From assembly GCF_045348435.1 (NCBI RefSeq), contig NZ_CP157484.1, positions 4,402,001 to 4,466,000 on the forward strand: a DNA stretch of 64,000 bases, given 5' to 3'. This DNA comes from Alsobacter sp045348435. GTDB taxonomy: Bacteria > Pseudomonadota > Alphaproteobacteria > Rhizobiales > Beijerinckiaceae. The stretch's first letter is position 1. Every line of letters begins with the position of its first letter. The notes beneath the pieces are model-generated. The model ran no database searches and was not told the origin of the DNA. It saw nothing but the letters and a program-made list of their open reading frames with translations. Both the position numbers and the translations under genes were made by a program. Shown piece after piece: positions 41,781 through 51,474 of the stretch.

Positions 41781-41809
41781 AAAAAGGCCGGCGCGAAGCC
41801 GGCCTTTTT
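41781..41809. terminator. Bidirectional rho-independent terminator
   Basis: Perfect 12-bp stem AAAAAGGCCGGC / GCCGGCCTTTTT with a GCGAA loop. It has a T-run on both strands and so serves secA (+) and the convergent L,D-transpeptidase gene (-). Confidence 0.93.
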
Positions 41810-41832
41810 GCTGTGTCGGGGTCGCCCGGACC

Positions 41833-43419
41833 TTACTGCTGCAGCGAGGCCTGCCGCTGGGGCGGCGCGTCGGGAGCCTTGGCCTGCCGACGGGGCGGCA
41901 GCGGGGCCTTGATGGGCTGCGGCTGGGCGGGCTCGCTGGAAACCGGCGCGGAGGCCTGCTCGTCGGCGCCGACGCCGAGCCAGCGCTTGTAGAAGGGCCG
42001 TCCCTCGCTCTCGCCCGCCTTGGCCGGCGCGGCGGAGGCGGACGCGACGCCGCCTTCGGACCGGGATCCGAACAGCGAGCCGATGGCGCTGAAGGCGCCC
42101 GACGGAGCCGGGGCCGGCGCGAGCGCCGCTGCGGAGACCGGGGCCGCTGCGGCGACGGGGGCCGCCGGCTGGGCTGTCGCCACCATCCGCGGGGCCTTGC
42201 CGGCCTCGTGCGACGCGACGGCCTTGGCGGGTTCGCTCTTGGCCGGGGCCGCCTTGGCGACCGCGCTCTTCTCGACGGGCGCCTTCAAGGGCGCCGGCTC
42301 GGCCTGCGCCACCGCGACCGGGGCCTGCTTGCGCTGCCCGCGCTCGTCGACAGCGTATTCCTCGACCGCGTCGACCGCCTCGGGTCGGCTGATGTCGCCC
42401 ATCGACGCCATCTTGACCGGCGTCATCGCGGCGGCCGCATAGCGGTCGTCGGAGCTGGCGGAGGCGGCGTAGCGGCCGGTGCGGTAGGACATGTGCTGGC
42501 CGCCGTCGGCGTATTGCACGCGGACCGCCGCCACGCCCTTGCTGACGAGCTCGGCGACCTTCTCCTGGTCCTGCCGGTCCTTGGCGGCCACCGCCTGGGC
42601 GATGCTCTCGTCCGTCTTGATGGCCGGGCAGGCGCCGGTCGGGTCGAGGCGCTGGGCGCCGTCGGCGTCGAACACGTATTTGCCGCCGCAATAGGCCACC
42701 TTCGGCTCTTGCTTGGTGACCTCGAAATGATCGCTGCCTTCCTTCAGGTTCTTCCAGAAGGGCATGTTCGGGTCGTGGCGGAACTTGGCGAGGTTCTCCG
42801 CCGTCATCCGGAACGGGTAGGACTGGAACTGAACCGCCTTCTGGCCCCCGTTCAGGGACTCGCGCATGACGGCGTAGATCTCCTCGATCTGCTCGTTCGT
42901 CATCGCGAAGCAGCCACGCGACGAGCAGGTCCCGTGCACCATGATGTCGCCGCCGTTGCGGCCCATGGCGCGTTCCATCGGGTTCGGATATCCGACATTG
43001 AAGCTCAGCCAGTAGGCCGAGTTCGGATTCATCTGGGCCGAGGTGACCTGGTAGAAGCCCTCGGGAACCTGACGGTCCCCTTCGCGTTTCTTGGGACCGA
43101 GCTGCCCCGACCAGCGGCAGATCGGGTAGGTCTTGATGAGCGCGTACTGGCCGGTCGAGTTCTGCTTCCAGACCTCGATCTCGGACTCCTTCTTGTAGGC
43201 GCGGATCAGGACCGGAGAACTGCGCGTCGCGCCCTGGCTCGCCATGAGGGCCAGCGTGTCGGACGGGATCGGCGCGTACGCGCGCGCCGGGTAACGTCCG
43301 GACTCGGCGTTGCAGCCCGCCAGGAACGCTCCTGCCATGCCCAGGACGGCGAGGCGGGCGAGCGGAGCGCGGGCGAAAGACGCCCGAAGCTTCGATATCT
43401 GGGACAGCGTCATCGACAT
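41833..43419 (-). CDS. L,D-transpeptidase family lipoprotein with long disordered tail
   Basis: Envelope protein of 528 residues from MSMTLSQ. A signal peptide with lipobox (GAFLAGC) is followed by a YkuD-type L,D-transpeptidase domain (LIKTYPICRWSGQLGPKKREGDRQVPEGFYQV ... HGTCSSRGCFAMTNEQIEEIY), with catalytic Cys in the HGxxxSxGC signature. The C-terminal half, about 270 residues, is Ala/Pro/Lys-rich low complexity and probably disordered. Likely role: 3-3 peptidoglycan crosslinks or linkage of proteins to the wall. Start choice: an 18-codon-longer version lacks a good signal-peptide layout. Confidence 0.9.
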   Translation of the reverse strand: MSMTLSQISKLRASFARAPLARLAVLGMAGAFLAGCNAESGRYPARAYAPIPSDTLALMASQGATRSSPVLIRAYKKESEIEVWKQNSTGQYALIKTYPICRWSGQLGPKKREGDRQVPEGFYQVTSAQMNPNSAYWLSFNVGYPNPMERAMGRNGGDIMVHGTCSSRGCFAMTNEQIEEIYAVMRESLNGGQKAVQFQSYPFRMTAENLAKFRHDPNMPFWKNLKEGSDHFEVTKQEPKVAYCGGKYVFDADGAQRLDPTGACPAIKTDESIAQAVAAKDRQDQEKVAELVSKGVAAVRVQYADGGQHMSYRTGRYAASASSDDRYAAAAMTPVKMASMGDISRPEAVDAVEEYAVDERGQRKQAPVAVAQAEPAPLKAPVEKSAVAKAAPAKSEPAKAVASHEAGKAPRMVATAQPAAPVAAAAPVSAAALAPAPAPSGAFSAIGSLFGSRSEGGVASASAAPAKAGESEGRPFYKRWLGVGADEQASAPVSSEPAQPQPIKAPLPPRRQAKAPDAPPQRQASLQQ

Positions 43420-43558
43420 CAGGCAATCCTCGAGATCGTCGTTGCGACCCCTGCGCTCGATTAGAACCGTCAACCTTTACGGAACCTTACCGGCGGTCGC
43501 AGGCTTGCGCCAGCGTGGTGAACCGAGTCTTAACAGCCTGGCGTCTGTCGCGCCTTGG

Positions 43559-44512
43559 CTAGAGCTTCCGGCCTACGGCCAAAAACTTCTCAGCACGTTT
43601 GGCACGAATCTCGTCCCGCGAAAAGCCCGTGAGCTGCGCCAGCTCGGCTTCGAGCGCCTGGCCGGCCGCCTGCACGGCCGCATCGGGATCGCGGTGCGCC
43701 CCGCCGGCCGGCTCGGGCACGATGCCGTCGATGACGCCGAACTTCAGCAGGTCCTGCGCGGTGATCTTCATGTTGGTGGCGGCGTCCTGCGCCCGCGCGC
43801 TGTCGCGCCACAGGATGGACGCCGAGGCCTCCGGCGACGCCACCGTGTAGATGGCGTGCTCCAGCATCAGCACCGTGTTGCAGCTGGCGATCGCCACCGC
43901 GCCGCCCGATCCGCCCTCGCCGATCACCAGCGCGACATTGGGCGCTCCCAGCGCCAGGCACGCGTCCGTGGACCGGGCGATGGCCTCGGCCTGGCCGCGC
44001 TCCTCCGCACCGATGCCCGGATAAGCGCCGGCGGTGTCGACGAAGCTAAGCACCGGCAGGCCGAAGCGGTCGGCGAGCTCCATCAGCCGGGCGGCCTTGC
44101 GGTAGCCCTCCGGCATGGCCATCCCGAAATTGTGCTTGAGGCGGGTCTCGGTGTCGGCGCCCTTCTCCTGGCCGATGACGCAGACCGACTGGCCGCGGAA
44201 CCGCCCGAAGCCGCCGATGATGGCCTCGTCCTCGCCGAACACCCGGTCGCCGGCCAGCGGCGTGAAGTCCTCGATCAGGGCCGACAGGTAATCGACGAAA
44301 TGCGGCCGCAGCGGATGGCGCGCCACCATGGTCTTCTGCCACGGGGTCAGGGCTGCGTAGAGGTCCTTCAGCTGGGCCCCGGCCTTCGCCTCGAGCTGCT
44401 CGATCTCCTTGGCCAGCGCGGGCGAGCCGCTGCTTTCGGCGACGCTGCGCAACTCGTCGGCCTTGGCCTCGAGCTCCGCGACGGGCTTTTCAAAGTCGAG
44501 ATAGCTTCGCAT
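43559..44512 (-). CDS. accA: Acetyl-CoA carboxylase carboxyltransferase subunit alpha
   Basis: Alpha subunit of the carboxyltransferase that makes malonyl-CoA for fatty-acid synthesis; 317 residues, normal length. It starts MRSYLDFEKPVAELEAKADEL, and has the N-terminal helices, FGMAMPEGYRKAARLMELADRFGLPVLSFVDTAGAYPG and GEGGSGGAVAIA (CoA/biotin-binding oxyanion region). ATG 44512 is the family's standard start. Stands alone, as accA usually does. Confidence 0.96.
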   Translation of the reverse strand: MRSYLDFEKPVAELEAKADELRSVAESSGSPALAKEIEQLEAKAGAQLKDLYAALTPWQKTMVARHPLRPHFVDYLSALIEDFTPLAGDRVFGEDEAIIGGFGRFRGQSVCVIGQEKGADTETRLKHNFGMAMPEGYRKAARLMELADRFGLPVLSFVDTAGAYPGIGAEERGQAEAIARSTDACLALGAPNVALVIGEGGSGGAVAIASCNTVLMLEHAIYTVASPEASASILWRDSARAQDAATNMKITAQDLLKFGVIDGIVPEPAGGAHRDPDAAVQAAGQALEAELAQLTGFSRDEIRAKRAEKFLAVGRKL

Positions 44513-44620
44513 CGGGCGAATGTCGGCGCCTGTCGCTGGGGGCGGAGGTGATCCGCCCGGTGAAAACAAGCCCCGCATGGGGGGAGCCTGGGCGGCGGAT
44601 AAGTGGCCCGCCGCGCCCTG

Positions 44621-45385
44621 TTAGTCAAGCGACGCCATGCGCGCCGGGTCCGGGAGCCGGGACGCGGGCGCGGGCGCCAGCACCGGCCGCATCCGCGTCG
44701 CGACGCGCCGGGCCTGCCGCACCGCCACCGGCCGGTACAGCGTTTTGGTCGCCTCGATGATGTGGACGCCGGCGAAAGGCAGCGCCAGCGTCACCCCCAC
44801 GCGCTCCCACGCGATGGCCGACTTCAGGAAAGCCCGGCGGGGAATCGGCGGCACATAGAGCGCCTCGGCCCAGTGCACGGGCGAGAACAGCGCCTCCCGC
44901 AGCACGCCGGTGAGCTGGCCGCGCGAGAAGGGCTGGCCCTGCCCAAACGGCGTGGTGTCCATGCGCGCCCACAGGCCGCGCCGGTTCGGCGCGACGATGA
45001 TGAGCCGCCCGCCGGGGTTGAGGATGCGCCACATCTCCGTCAGCAGCTCGCGTGGGCTCTCGCCCGTCTCCAGCGCGTGCACGACCAGGATCCGGTCCAT
45101 GGACGCGTCCGGCAGGGGCATCATGTCCAGTTCCGCCAGCGCGGTCGCCGACAGCCCGTTGGGCGGCCAGTTCACCACGCCCTGCGCCGCGCCCATCACG
45201 GCGATGGTCCGCTCCGCCTCATGCGTGAAGGCGTCCAGATAGGGCGTGGCGTAGCCGATCCCCAGCACCGCCATGCCGGACACGTTCTCCCATCGCGCCC
45301 GGATGGCGCGGCCGAGCAGGCGCCGGGCCACGGCGCCGAGCGGGCCGGAGTAGAAGGTGCGCAGGTCGACGACGTCGAGACTCAT
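44621..45385 (-). CDS. Class I SAM-dependent methyltransferase
   Basis: 254-residue protein with a methyltransferase 11-like core: glycine motif MAVLGIGYATPYLDAF (about residues 38-53), acidic and post-I segments, then MMPLPDASMDRILVVHALE and LTEMWRILNPGGRLIIVAPN, the usual end of the core fold. The N-terminal MSLDVVDLRTFYSGPLGAVARRLLGRAIR segment is seen in alphaproteobacterial homologues. Target molecule unknown. Divergent from gloB across a 165-base gap. Confidence 0.9.
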   Translation of the reverse strand: MSLDVVDLRTFYSGPLGAVARRLLGRAIRARWENVSGMAVLGIGYATPYLDAFTHEAERTIAVMGAAQGVVNWPPNGLSATALAELDMMPLPDASMDRILVVHALETGESPRELLTEMWRILNPGGRLIIVAPNRRGLWARMDTTPFGQGQPFSRGQLTGVLREALFSPVHWAEALYVPPIPRRAFLKSAIAWERVGVTLALPFAGVHIIEATKTLYRPVAVRQARRVATRMRPVLAPAPASRLPDPARMASLD

Positions 45386-45550
45386 GGCGGACCGATGATG
45401 GACGATGGCGTCATGCGCGCTTGCGCTCCGGTGGGCGGCAGCCATGAAGCAGAACGCCATTGCCGGATGCAAGGCGCCACCCGACAATAAGCGCCTGACA
45501 CGCCCGTTCCAGGGCCGCCCGCGGGCGGCCCGATCCCCCACAGGTGACCC

Positions 45551-46318
45551 ATGCCCGCCGAGATCCGCCAGTTCATCATCGCATCCGACAATTTCGGAGT
45601 GCTGCTGCATGATCCCTCGACCGGGGCGACGGCGTCCATCGACGCCTGCCAGGAGGAGCCTATCCTGAACGCCCTGAACGAGGCCGGGTGGACGCTGACC
45701 CACATCCTGGTGACCCATCACCATGACGACCACATCGCCGGCATCCCGGGCCTGAAGGCGCGCACCGGCGCCCGCGTGATCGGTCCCGCCAAGGACCAGG
45801 ACCGCATCCCCGGCATGGACCGCGGGCTCAGCGAGGGCGACGCCGTCATCGTCGGGTCGCTCGGCGCGACCGTCATCGAGACGCCCGGGCACACCCGCAA
45901 CCACATCAACTATCACTTCCCGGAGGAGCGGCTGCTGTTCTCCGGCGACACGCTGTTCTCGCTCGGCTGCGGCAGGCTGTTTGAGGGCTCGCCCGCCGAC
46001 ATGTTCAAGTCGCTGGGCAAGCTCGCGGCCCTGCCGGACGAGACCCGCGTCTATTGCGGGCACGAATATACCCTGTCCAACGCCCGCTTCGCGCTGACCG
46101 TGGATCCGGACAACGCCGCCCTCAGGGCCCGGGCCGCCGAGGTGGAGCAGCTGCGCGCCGCCGGCGCCTTCACGCTGCCGACCACCATCGGCCGCGAGAA
46201 GGCCACCAACCCGTTCCTGCGCGCCGCAGACCCGGCGGTGGCCGCGGCCGTCGGCATGGCGGGCCGCAGCCCGCTGGAGGTCTTCACGGAGCTGCGCGAG
46301 CGCAAGAACCGGGCGTGA
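45551..46318 (+). CDS. gloB: Hydroxyacylglutathione hydrolase (glyoxalase II)
   Basis: Zinc metallo-beta-lactamase-fold enzyme of 255 residues that splits S-lactoylglutathione in methylglyoxal detoxification. The metal motif is THHHDDHIAG, with later ligands in ETPGHTRNHINYHF, SGDTLFSLGCGRLFEG and YCGHEYT. The C-terminal glutathione-binding domain (REKATNPFLRAADP) identifies glyoxalase II. It is coupled to the downstream cupin gene by a GTGA overlap. Confidence 0.95.
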   Translation: MPAEIRQFIIASDNFGVLLHDPSTGATASIDACQEEPILNALNEAGWTLTHILVTHHHDDHIAGIPGLKARTGARVIGPAKDQDRIPGMDRGLSEGDAVIVGSLGATVIETPGHTRNHINYHFPEERLLFSGDTLFSLGCGRLFEGSPADMFKSLGKLAALPDETRVYCGHEYTLSNARFALTVDPDNAALRARAAEVEQLRAAGAFTLPTTIGREKATNPFLRAADPAVAAAVGMAGRSPLEVFTELRERKNRA

Positions 46319-46776
46319 CCGTGAGCGGCGAAGACCCGTCCATGACGGCGGCCGAGATCGTCGCCCTGCTCGGCCTGGAGCCGCACCTTGAGGGCGGCTT
46401 CTTCCGCGAGACCTTCCGCGACCCGATGCGCGGCCCCGACGGGCGCGCCGCCTCCACGCTCATCTACTTCCTGCTGCGCGCCGAAGACGTGTCGGAGTGG
46501 CATCGGGTGGACGCGGTCGAGACCTGGCACTATTACGCCGGGGCGCCGCTGGTCATCACCCTGTCGCCCAACGGCCATGACGCGTCCGCGCATCATCTCG
46601 GCCCGCATCTGCGCGTCGGCCAGCGGCCGCAGATCGTCGTTCCGGCCGGCTGCTGGCAGACCGCCGTCAGCCTGGGGGCCTGGACGCTGGTCGGCTGCAC
46701 GGTCGCGCCCGGTTTCGAGTTCTCCGGCTTCGAGCTCGCCCCGCCGGACTGGCGTCCGACGCCGCGGCGCGCCTGA
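46315..46776 (+). CDS. Cupin-like protein (DUF985 family)
   Basis: Protein of up to 153 residues of the DUF985 cupin family: LEPHLEGGFFRETFRD, STLIYFLLRAEDVSEWHRVDAVETWHYYAGAPL and QIVVPAGCWQTAVSLGAWTLVGCTVAPGFEFSGFEL. Enzyme activity is not established for most members. Start could be GTG 46315 (overlapping the gloB stop), GTG 46321 or ATG 46342; conserved sequence begins only after the ATG. Part of a gloB-cupin-GNAT transcript. Confidence 0.88.
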   Translation: MTVSGEDPSMTAAEIVALLGLEPHLEGGFFRETFRDPMRGPDGRAASTLIYFLLRAEDVSEWHRVDAVETWHYYAGAPLVITLSPNGHDASAHHLGPHLRVGQRPQIVVPAGCWQTAVSLGAWTLVGCTVAPGFEFSGFELAPPDWRPTPRRA

Positions 46777-46799
46777 GCCTGCATCGCAAGGAGCCGCCC

Positions 46800-47570
46800 A
46801 TGGCGGACATGACCGCCGAAACCCGTCCCGACCCCGCGCTGGCCCTGACGGCCGCGCTGGAGCGCCACAGCGCCCGCGCCTGGCCGGCGCCCGAATATGT
46901 CGCCGTGCATGGCTGGGAGCTGCGCTTCGCGCCGGGCTCGCGGTCCCGCCGGGTCAACTCGCTGACCGCCGTCAAGCCCGAGCCCGGGCGTTTCGGCGAG
47001 ACGCTCGCGCTCGCCCGCAAGCTGTGCGCCCAGCGCGACGTTCCCTGCACCGTGCGGCTCACCCCGCTCGCCGGCGAGGAGCCGGCGCGCGAGCTGGCCG
47101 GGATGGGGTTCGACATCGACCAGGACGCCACCTCGGTGATGGTCGCTCCGGTGGGCCGCTTCGAGCCGCCCGCGTCGGTCTCGATCCTGGACTGCGTCAC
47201 CGAGGGCTGGCTCGACGGCATGGCGGCCTCGGGAGCGAGCCCGGACGAGCGCCTGCTGATCGGGCGGCTGGTGGACGCCGTGCGGATGCCCCAGGGCTTC
47301 GCCACGGCCTTCGCGCAGGACGGGCCCGCCGCCTTCGGCCGCGTCGCATGCGAGAGGGGCGTCGCCGGGATCTTCCATGTCTGCACCAACCCGGCGTCGC
47401 GCCGGCAGGGCCACGGCCGCGCCCTCATGGAGGCGCTGCTCGCCTGGGCCAGGGCGCAGGGCGCGATGCGCGCCTATCTGCAGGTCGTCGCCGCCAACGC
47501 GCCGGCGGTGGCGCTCTACCGGGACTTCGGCTTCCGCGAGGCCTACCGCTACTCCTATGTGACGCTCTGA
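46800..47570 (+). CDS. GNAT-family N-acetyltransferase
   Basis: 256-residue protein with a C-terminal GNAT domain: acetyl-CoA loop VCTNPASRRQGHGRALMEALLAWARAQGA (Q/RxxGxG/A) and the ending LQVVAANAPAVALYRDFGFREAYRYSYV. The N-terminal half (VAVHGWELRFAPGSRSRRVNSLTAV) resembles an additional degenerate GNAT or substrate domain seen in two-domain acetyltransferases. AAGGAG precedes the start at 46800. Last gene of the gloB transcript; substrate unknown. Confidence 0.9.
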   Translation: MADMTAETRPDPALALTAALERHSARAWPAPEYVAVHGWELRFAPGSRSRRVNSLTAVKPEPGRFGETLALARKLCAQRDVPCTVRLTPLAGEEPARELAGMGFDIDQDATSVMVAPVGRFEPPASVSILDCVTEGWLDGMAASGASPDERLLIGRLVDAVRMPQGFATAFAQDGPAAFGRVACERGVAGIFHVCTNPASRRQGHGRALMEALLAWARAQGAMRAYLQVVAANAPAVALYRDFGFREAYRYSYVTL

Positions 47571-47577
47571 AAGCCGC

Positions 47578-48483
47578 TCAGCGCCGGCGCAGCGCGTCCA
47601 GGCTGGCCAGCAGCGCGCCGGCGACGATCAGCCCGGTCGCGGCGGCCAGCGACCAGGTCGCCGAAGCGAAGCCCGCCGCGACCAGGATGATGGTGGACAG
47701 CACCGGCGCGGCGTAGGAGGCGACGCCGAGGAGCCGGATGTCGCCGTGCTTCACGCCGTGGTCCCACAGGTAGAACGCCGCCCCGACCGGGCCGAGGCCG
47801 AGCCCGACGATAGCGAGCCATTGCGTCGCGCCCGTCGGCCAGACCGTGGTCTCGAAGGCGAGATGGCACGCCAGCGACAGCGCCGCCGTCACGAGGCAAA
47901 AGCCCACCACCGCGTCGGTCGGCACCGCGCCGAAGCGCCGCGACAGCACAGAATAGCCCGACCACACGAAGGCGCAGGCCAAGGCGAGCCCGTAGCCGGG
48001 CGCGTAGCGCGGATCGAGCGACAGCCCGCCCGTGCGGCCGGCGATCAGCACCGCCACGCCGGCGAGGCCCATCAGGGCCCCGGCCACGTGGACCGGCTTC
48101 AGCCGTTCCCCCGGCAAGAGGGCGGAGAACAGCACGATGAGCAGCGGCCACAGATAGGCGACCAGCCCGGCCTCGGCCGGCGGGGCCAAGCGCAGCGCGG
48201 CGAAATAGAGCGCGTGATAGCCGAAGAGGCCCCCGACCCCGAGCAGCCAGACCGGCCAGGGCTGCGCTAGGCTGCGCGCCGCGGCGGGCCGCGCGACCCA
48301 GCTCAGCGCCCCCATCGCGCCCCCGATCGCGAACGTCATGGCGGCCAGCTGGAAGGGCGGAGCCGTCCCGGACGCCGCCGTCATCAGGGCCAGCGACGAC
48401 CACAGCAGGATGGCCCCGAAACCGGACAGGGTCGCGGCGAAGGAGGAGCGTGCGGGAGTGGCGATCAGGGACGGCGCGTTCAC
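47578..48483 (-). CDS. EamA-family (DMT) transporter
   Basis: Membrane protein of 301 residues with ten predicted helices and two EamA repeats (SGFGAILLWSSLALMTAASG; LFGYHALYFAALRLAPPAEAGLVAYLWPLLIVLFSALLPGE; GLGLGPVGAAFYLWDHGVKHGDIRLLGVASYAAPVLSTIIL). Probable metabolite or aromatic amino-acid exporter (YddG-like members share the YLWPLLIVLFS block). Convergent with the GNAT gene, which ends 7 bases away. Confidence 0.9.
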   Translation of the reverse strand: MNAPSLIATPARSSFAATLSGFGAILLWSSLALMTAASGTAPPFQLAAMTFAIGGAMGALSWVARPAAARSLAQPWPVWLLGVGGLFGYHALYFAALRLAPPAEAGLVAYLWPLLIVLFSALLPGERLKPVHVAGALMGLAGVAVLIAGRTGGLSLDPRYAPGYGLALACAFVWSGYSVLSRRFGAVPTDAVVGFCLVTAALSLACHLAFETTVWPTGATQWLAIVGLGLGPVGAAFYLWDHGVKHGDIRLLGVASYAAPVLSTIILVAAGFASATWSLAAATGLIVAGALLASLDALRRR

Positions 48484-48589
48484 CGCGCAGGTCTAGCCAT
48501 TCCGCGCCGGCATGAAAAGCGCCGATCTGGCCCGCGGGGCTTCCAGCCCGCACCGGGCGCGAGCGCCCGATGCGAAGCCGGAGCGGACC

Positions 48590-49315
48590 TCAGGTCATCG
48601 CCTGCCCGCCATTGGCTGAGATGGTCGAGCCGGTGATGAAGCCGGCGTCGTCCGAGGCCAGGAACGCCACGATCCGGGCGATCTCCTCCGGCTCGCCGAG
48701 GCGGCCCACCGGGATCTGCGGGATGATGCGGGTCTTCAGCACGTTCTCGTCGATGGCGCGCACCATCTCGGTCCCGATATAGCCGGGGCAGATGGCGTTG
48801 ACGGTGATGTTCTTGGCCGCGCCCTCCTGGGCCAGCGCCTTGACGAAGCCGAGATCGCCCGCCTTGGAGGCCGAATAGTTCACCTGGCCCATCTGGCCCT
48901 TCTGGCCGTTGATCGACGAGATCACGATCACGCGCCCGAAGCTGCGGTTGCGCATCCCCTCCCAGACCGGGCGGGTGACGTTGAACAGGCTGTCCAGGTT
49001 GGTGCGGATGACGGCCGACCACTGGTCCTTGGTCATCTTGTGGAAGAAGCCGTCCCGGGTGATGCCGGCGTTGTTGACCAGCACGTCGACCGGGCCGAGT
49101 TCGGCCTCCACCTTGGCGACGCCGGCCGCGCTCGCGTCGAAGTCGCCGACGTCCCACTTGAACACCGGGATGCCGGTCTCGGCCTTGAAGGCCTGCGCGG
49201 CCTCGTCGTTTCCGGCGTAGTTCGCCGCGACGTTGAAGCCGGCCGCCTTCAGCCCCTTGCTGATGGCCGCGCCGATGCCGCGCGTGCCTCCCGTAACCAG
49301 TGCAACTCTGGCCAT
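48590..49315 (-). CDS. phaB: Acetoacetyl-CoA reductase
   Basis: NADPH-dependent SDR of 241 residues that makes (R)-3-hydroxybutyryl-CoA for polyhydroxybutyrate (PHB). Features: VTGGTRGIG, NNAGITRDGFFHKMTKDQWSAVIRTNLDSLFNVTR (typical PhaB block), catalytic Ser (SSINGQKGQMGQ) and YSASK. FITGSTISANGGQAM matches the PhaB C-terminus. It follows phaA by 112 bases on the same strand. A PHB synthase (phaC) is not in this window. Confidence 0.95.
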   Translation of the reverse strand: MARVALVTGGTRGIGAAISKGLKAAGFNVAANYAGNDEAAQAFKAETGIPVFKWDVGDFDASAAGVAKVEAELGPVDVLVNNAGITRDGFFHKMTKDQWSAVIRTNLDSLFNVTRPVWEGMRNRSFGRVIVISSINGQKGQMGQVNYSASKAGDLGFVKALAQEGAAKNITVNAICPGYIGTEMVRAIDENVLKTRIIPQIPVGRLGEPEEIARIVAFLASDDAGFITGSTISANGGQAMT

Positions 49316-49427
49316 GGCGTCATCCTCTCCCTGATGGGTCCGCGATGCGGGACTAGCGCCCGTCTGCGGCCTGGTTCAGCCGCGGGCCGGGGGTTTCCCC
49401 CGGTCCGTCGAGCCGTCGAGCCGGAGC

Positions 49428-50606
<1,179 letters not shown>

Positions 50607-50857
50607 GTTGCTTCCTCCTGGATGTGACGTCCGCCTGCGGGAGCGCATGTTCGCTCTCGTCCGGATGTTAATGGCATCTTTCCGACGCGCTTTGCGCAGC
50701 GTCAAGACGCGCAAGGGCCCGGCGTCTCAGCCTTTGGTGGCGGATTCGCCTCTCTATTGACCAAAGTCTCATTATACGGGTTGTGCGCTGCGCAGAACGG
50801 CTTATCGTCTGGGATAGATCGCCGGCCTCCGTCCGAGGCGTTTGTTCAGCGAAGACA
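50607..50857. promoter_or_regulatory. Divergent phaA-phaR control region
   Basis: About 250 bases between two oppositely directed genes. TTGCGC/GCGCAA arms lie at 50692-50714, and a CTGCGCAG palindrome at 50788-50795. PhaR homologues bind TGC-rich palindromes (CTGC-N-GCAG type), so these are candidate sites, but no binding is proven by sequence alone. Confidence 0.4.
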
Positions 50858-51457
50858 ATGGCCACCGAAAAGCAACCGACCGTCATCAAGAAATACGCCA
50901 ATCGGCGTCTATACCACACCGGCACGAGCACTTACGTCACGCTCGACGACCTGGCCGGCATGGTGAAGAAGGGCGAAGACTTCGTTGTTTTCGACGCCAA
51001 GACCGGCGAGGACATCACCCGCTCCGTTCTGACCCAGATCATCTTCGAGCAGGAAGGAAAGAGCGGGCAAAACCTGCTTCCGATCGCATTCCTGCGCCAA
51101 CTGATCCGGTATTACGGCGACAGCATGCAGGCCCTGGTGCCCAGTTACCTGGAGCATTCCATCCAGATGCTGACCCAGAACCAGCAGAAATTCCGCGATC
51201 ACCTGTCGACGACCTTCGGCCCGAATACGTTCGGCTCCGCCGCGTTCAGCGCGATGGAGGAGCAGGTCCAGAAGAACATGACGGTGTTCCGGGACGCGCT
51301 GAAGATGTTCACGCCCTTCCCGATCCCCGGCGAGGACGCCGCCGCCCAGCCGGGCGCGCCGGCGGCGAAGTCCGCGGAGACCGAAGCCGGCGAGCTCGAG
51401 CAGCTGAAGCGGCAGCTCTCAGACGTGCAGAAGCGCCTCGACAAGCTTTCGGGCTGA
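50858..51457 (+). CDS. phaR: Polyhydroxyalkanoate synthesis regulator PhaR
   Basis: 199-residue repressor that binds both DNA and PHB granules and controls phasin and PHA genes. The N-terminal DNA-binding domain KKYANRRLYHTGTSTYVTLDDLAGMVKKGEDFVVFDAKTGEDITRSVLTQIIFEQE (about residues 10-65) is the family's hallmark; the accumulation-associated region follows and ends with a coiled coil (ELEQLKRQLSDVQKRLDKL). ATG 50858 is preferred because conserved sequence begins eight codons later. Divergent from phaA. Confidence 0.95.
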   Translation: MATEKQPTVIKKYANRRLYHTGTSTYVTLDDLAGMVKKGEDFVVFDAKTGEDITRSVLTQIIFEQEGKSGQNLLPIAFLRQLIRYYGDSMQALVPSYLEHSIQMLTQNQQKFRDHLSTTFGPNTFGSAAFSAMEEQVQKNMTVFRDALKMFTPFPIPGEDAAAQPGAPAAKSAETEAGELEQLKRQLSDVQKRLDKLSG

Positions 51458-51474
51458 CCCGCTCCGGCGGCGCG

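Noticed and set aside
48554..48569. Hairpin CGGGCG/CGCCCG between phaB and the EamA gene as terminator
   Set aside because: Short stem, no T-run on either strand, expected by chance at this GC.
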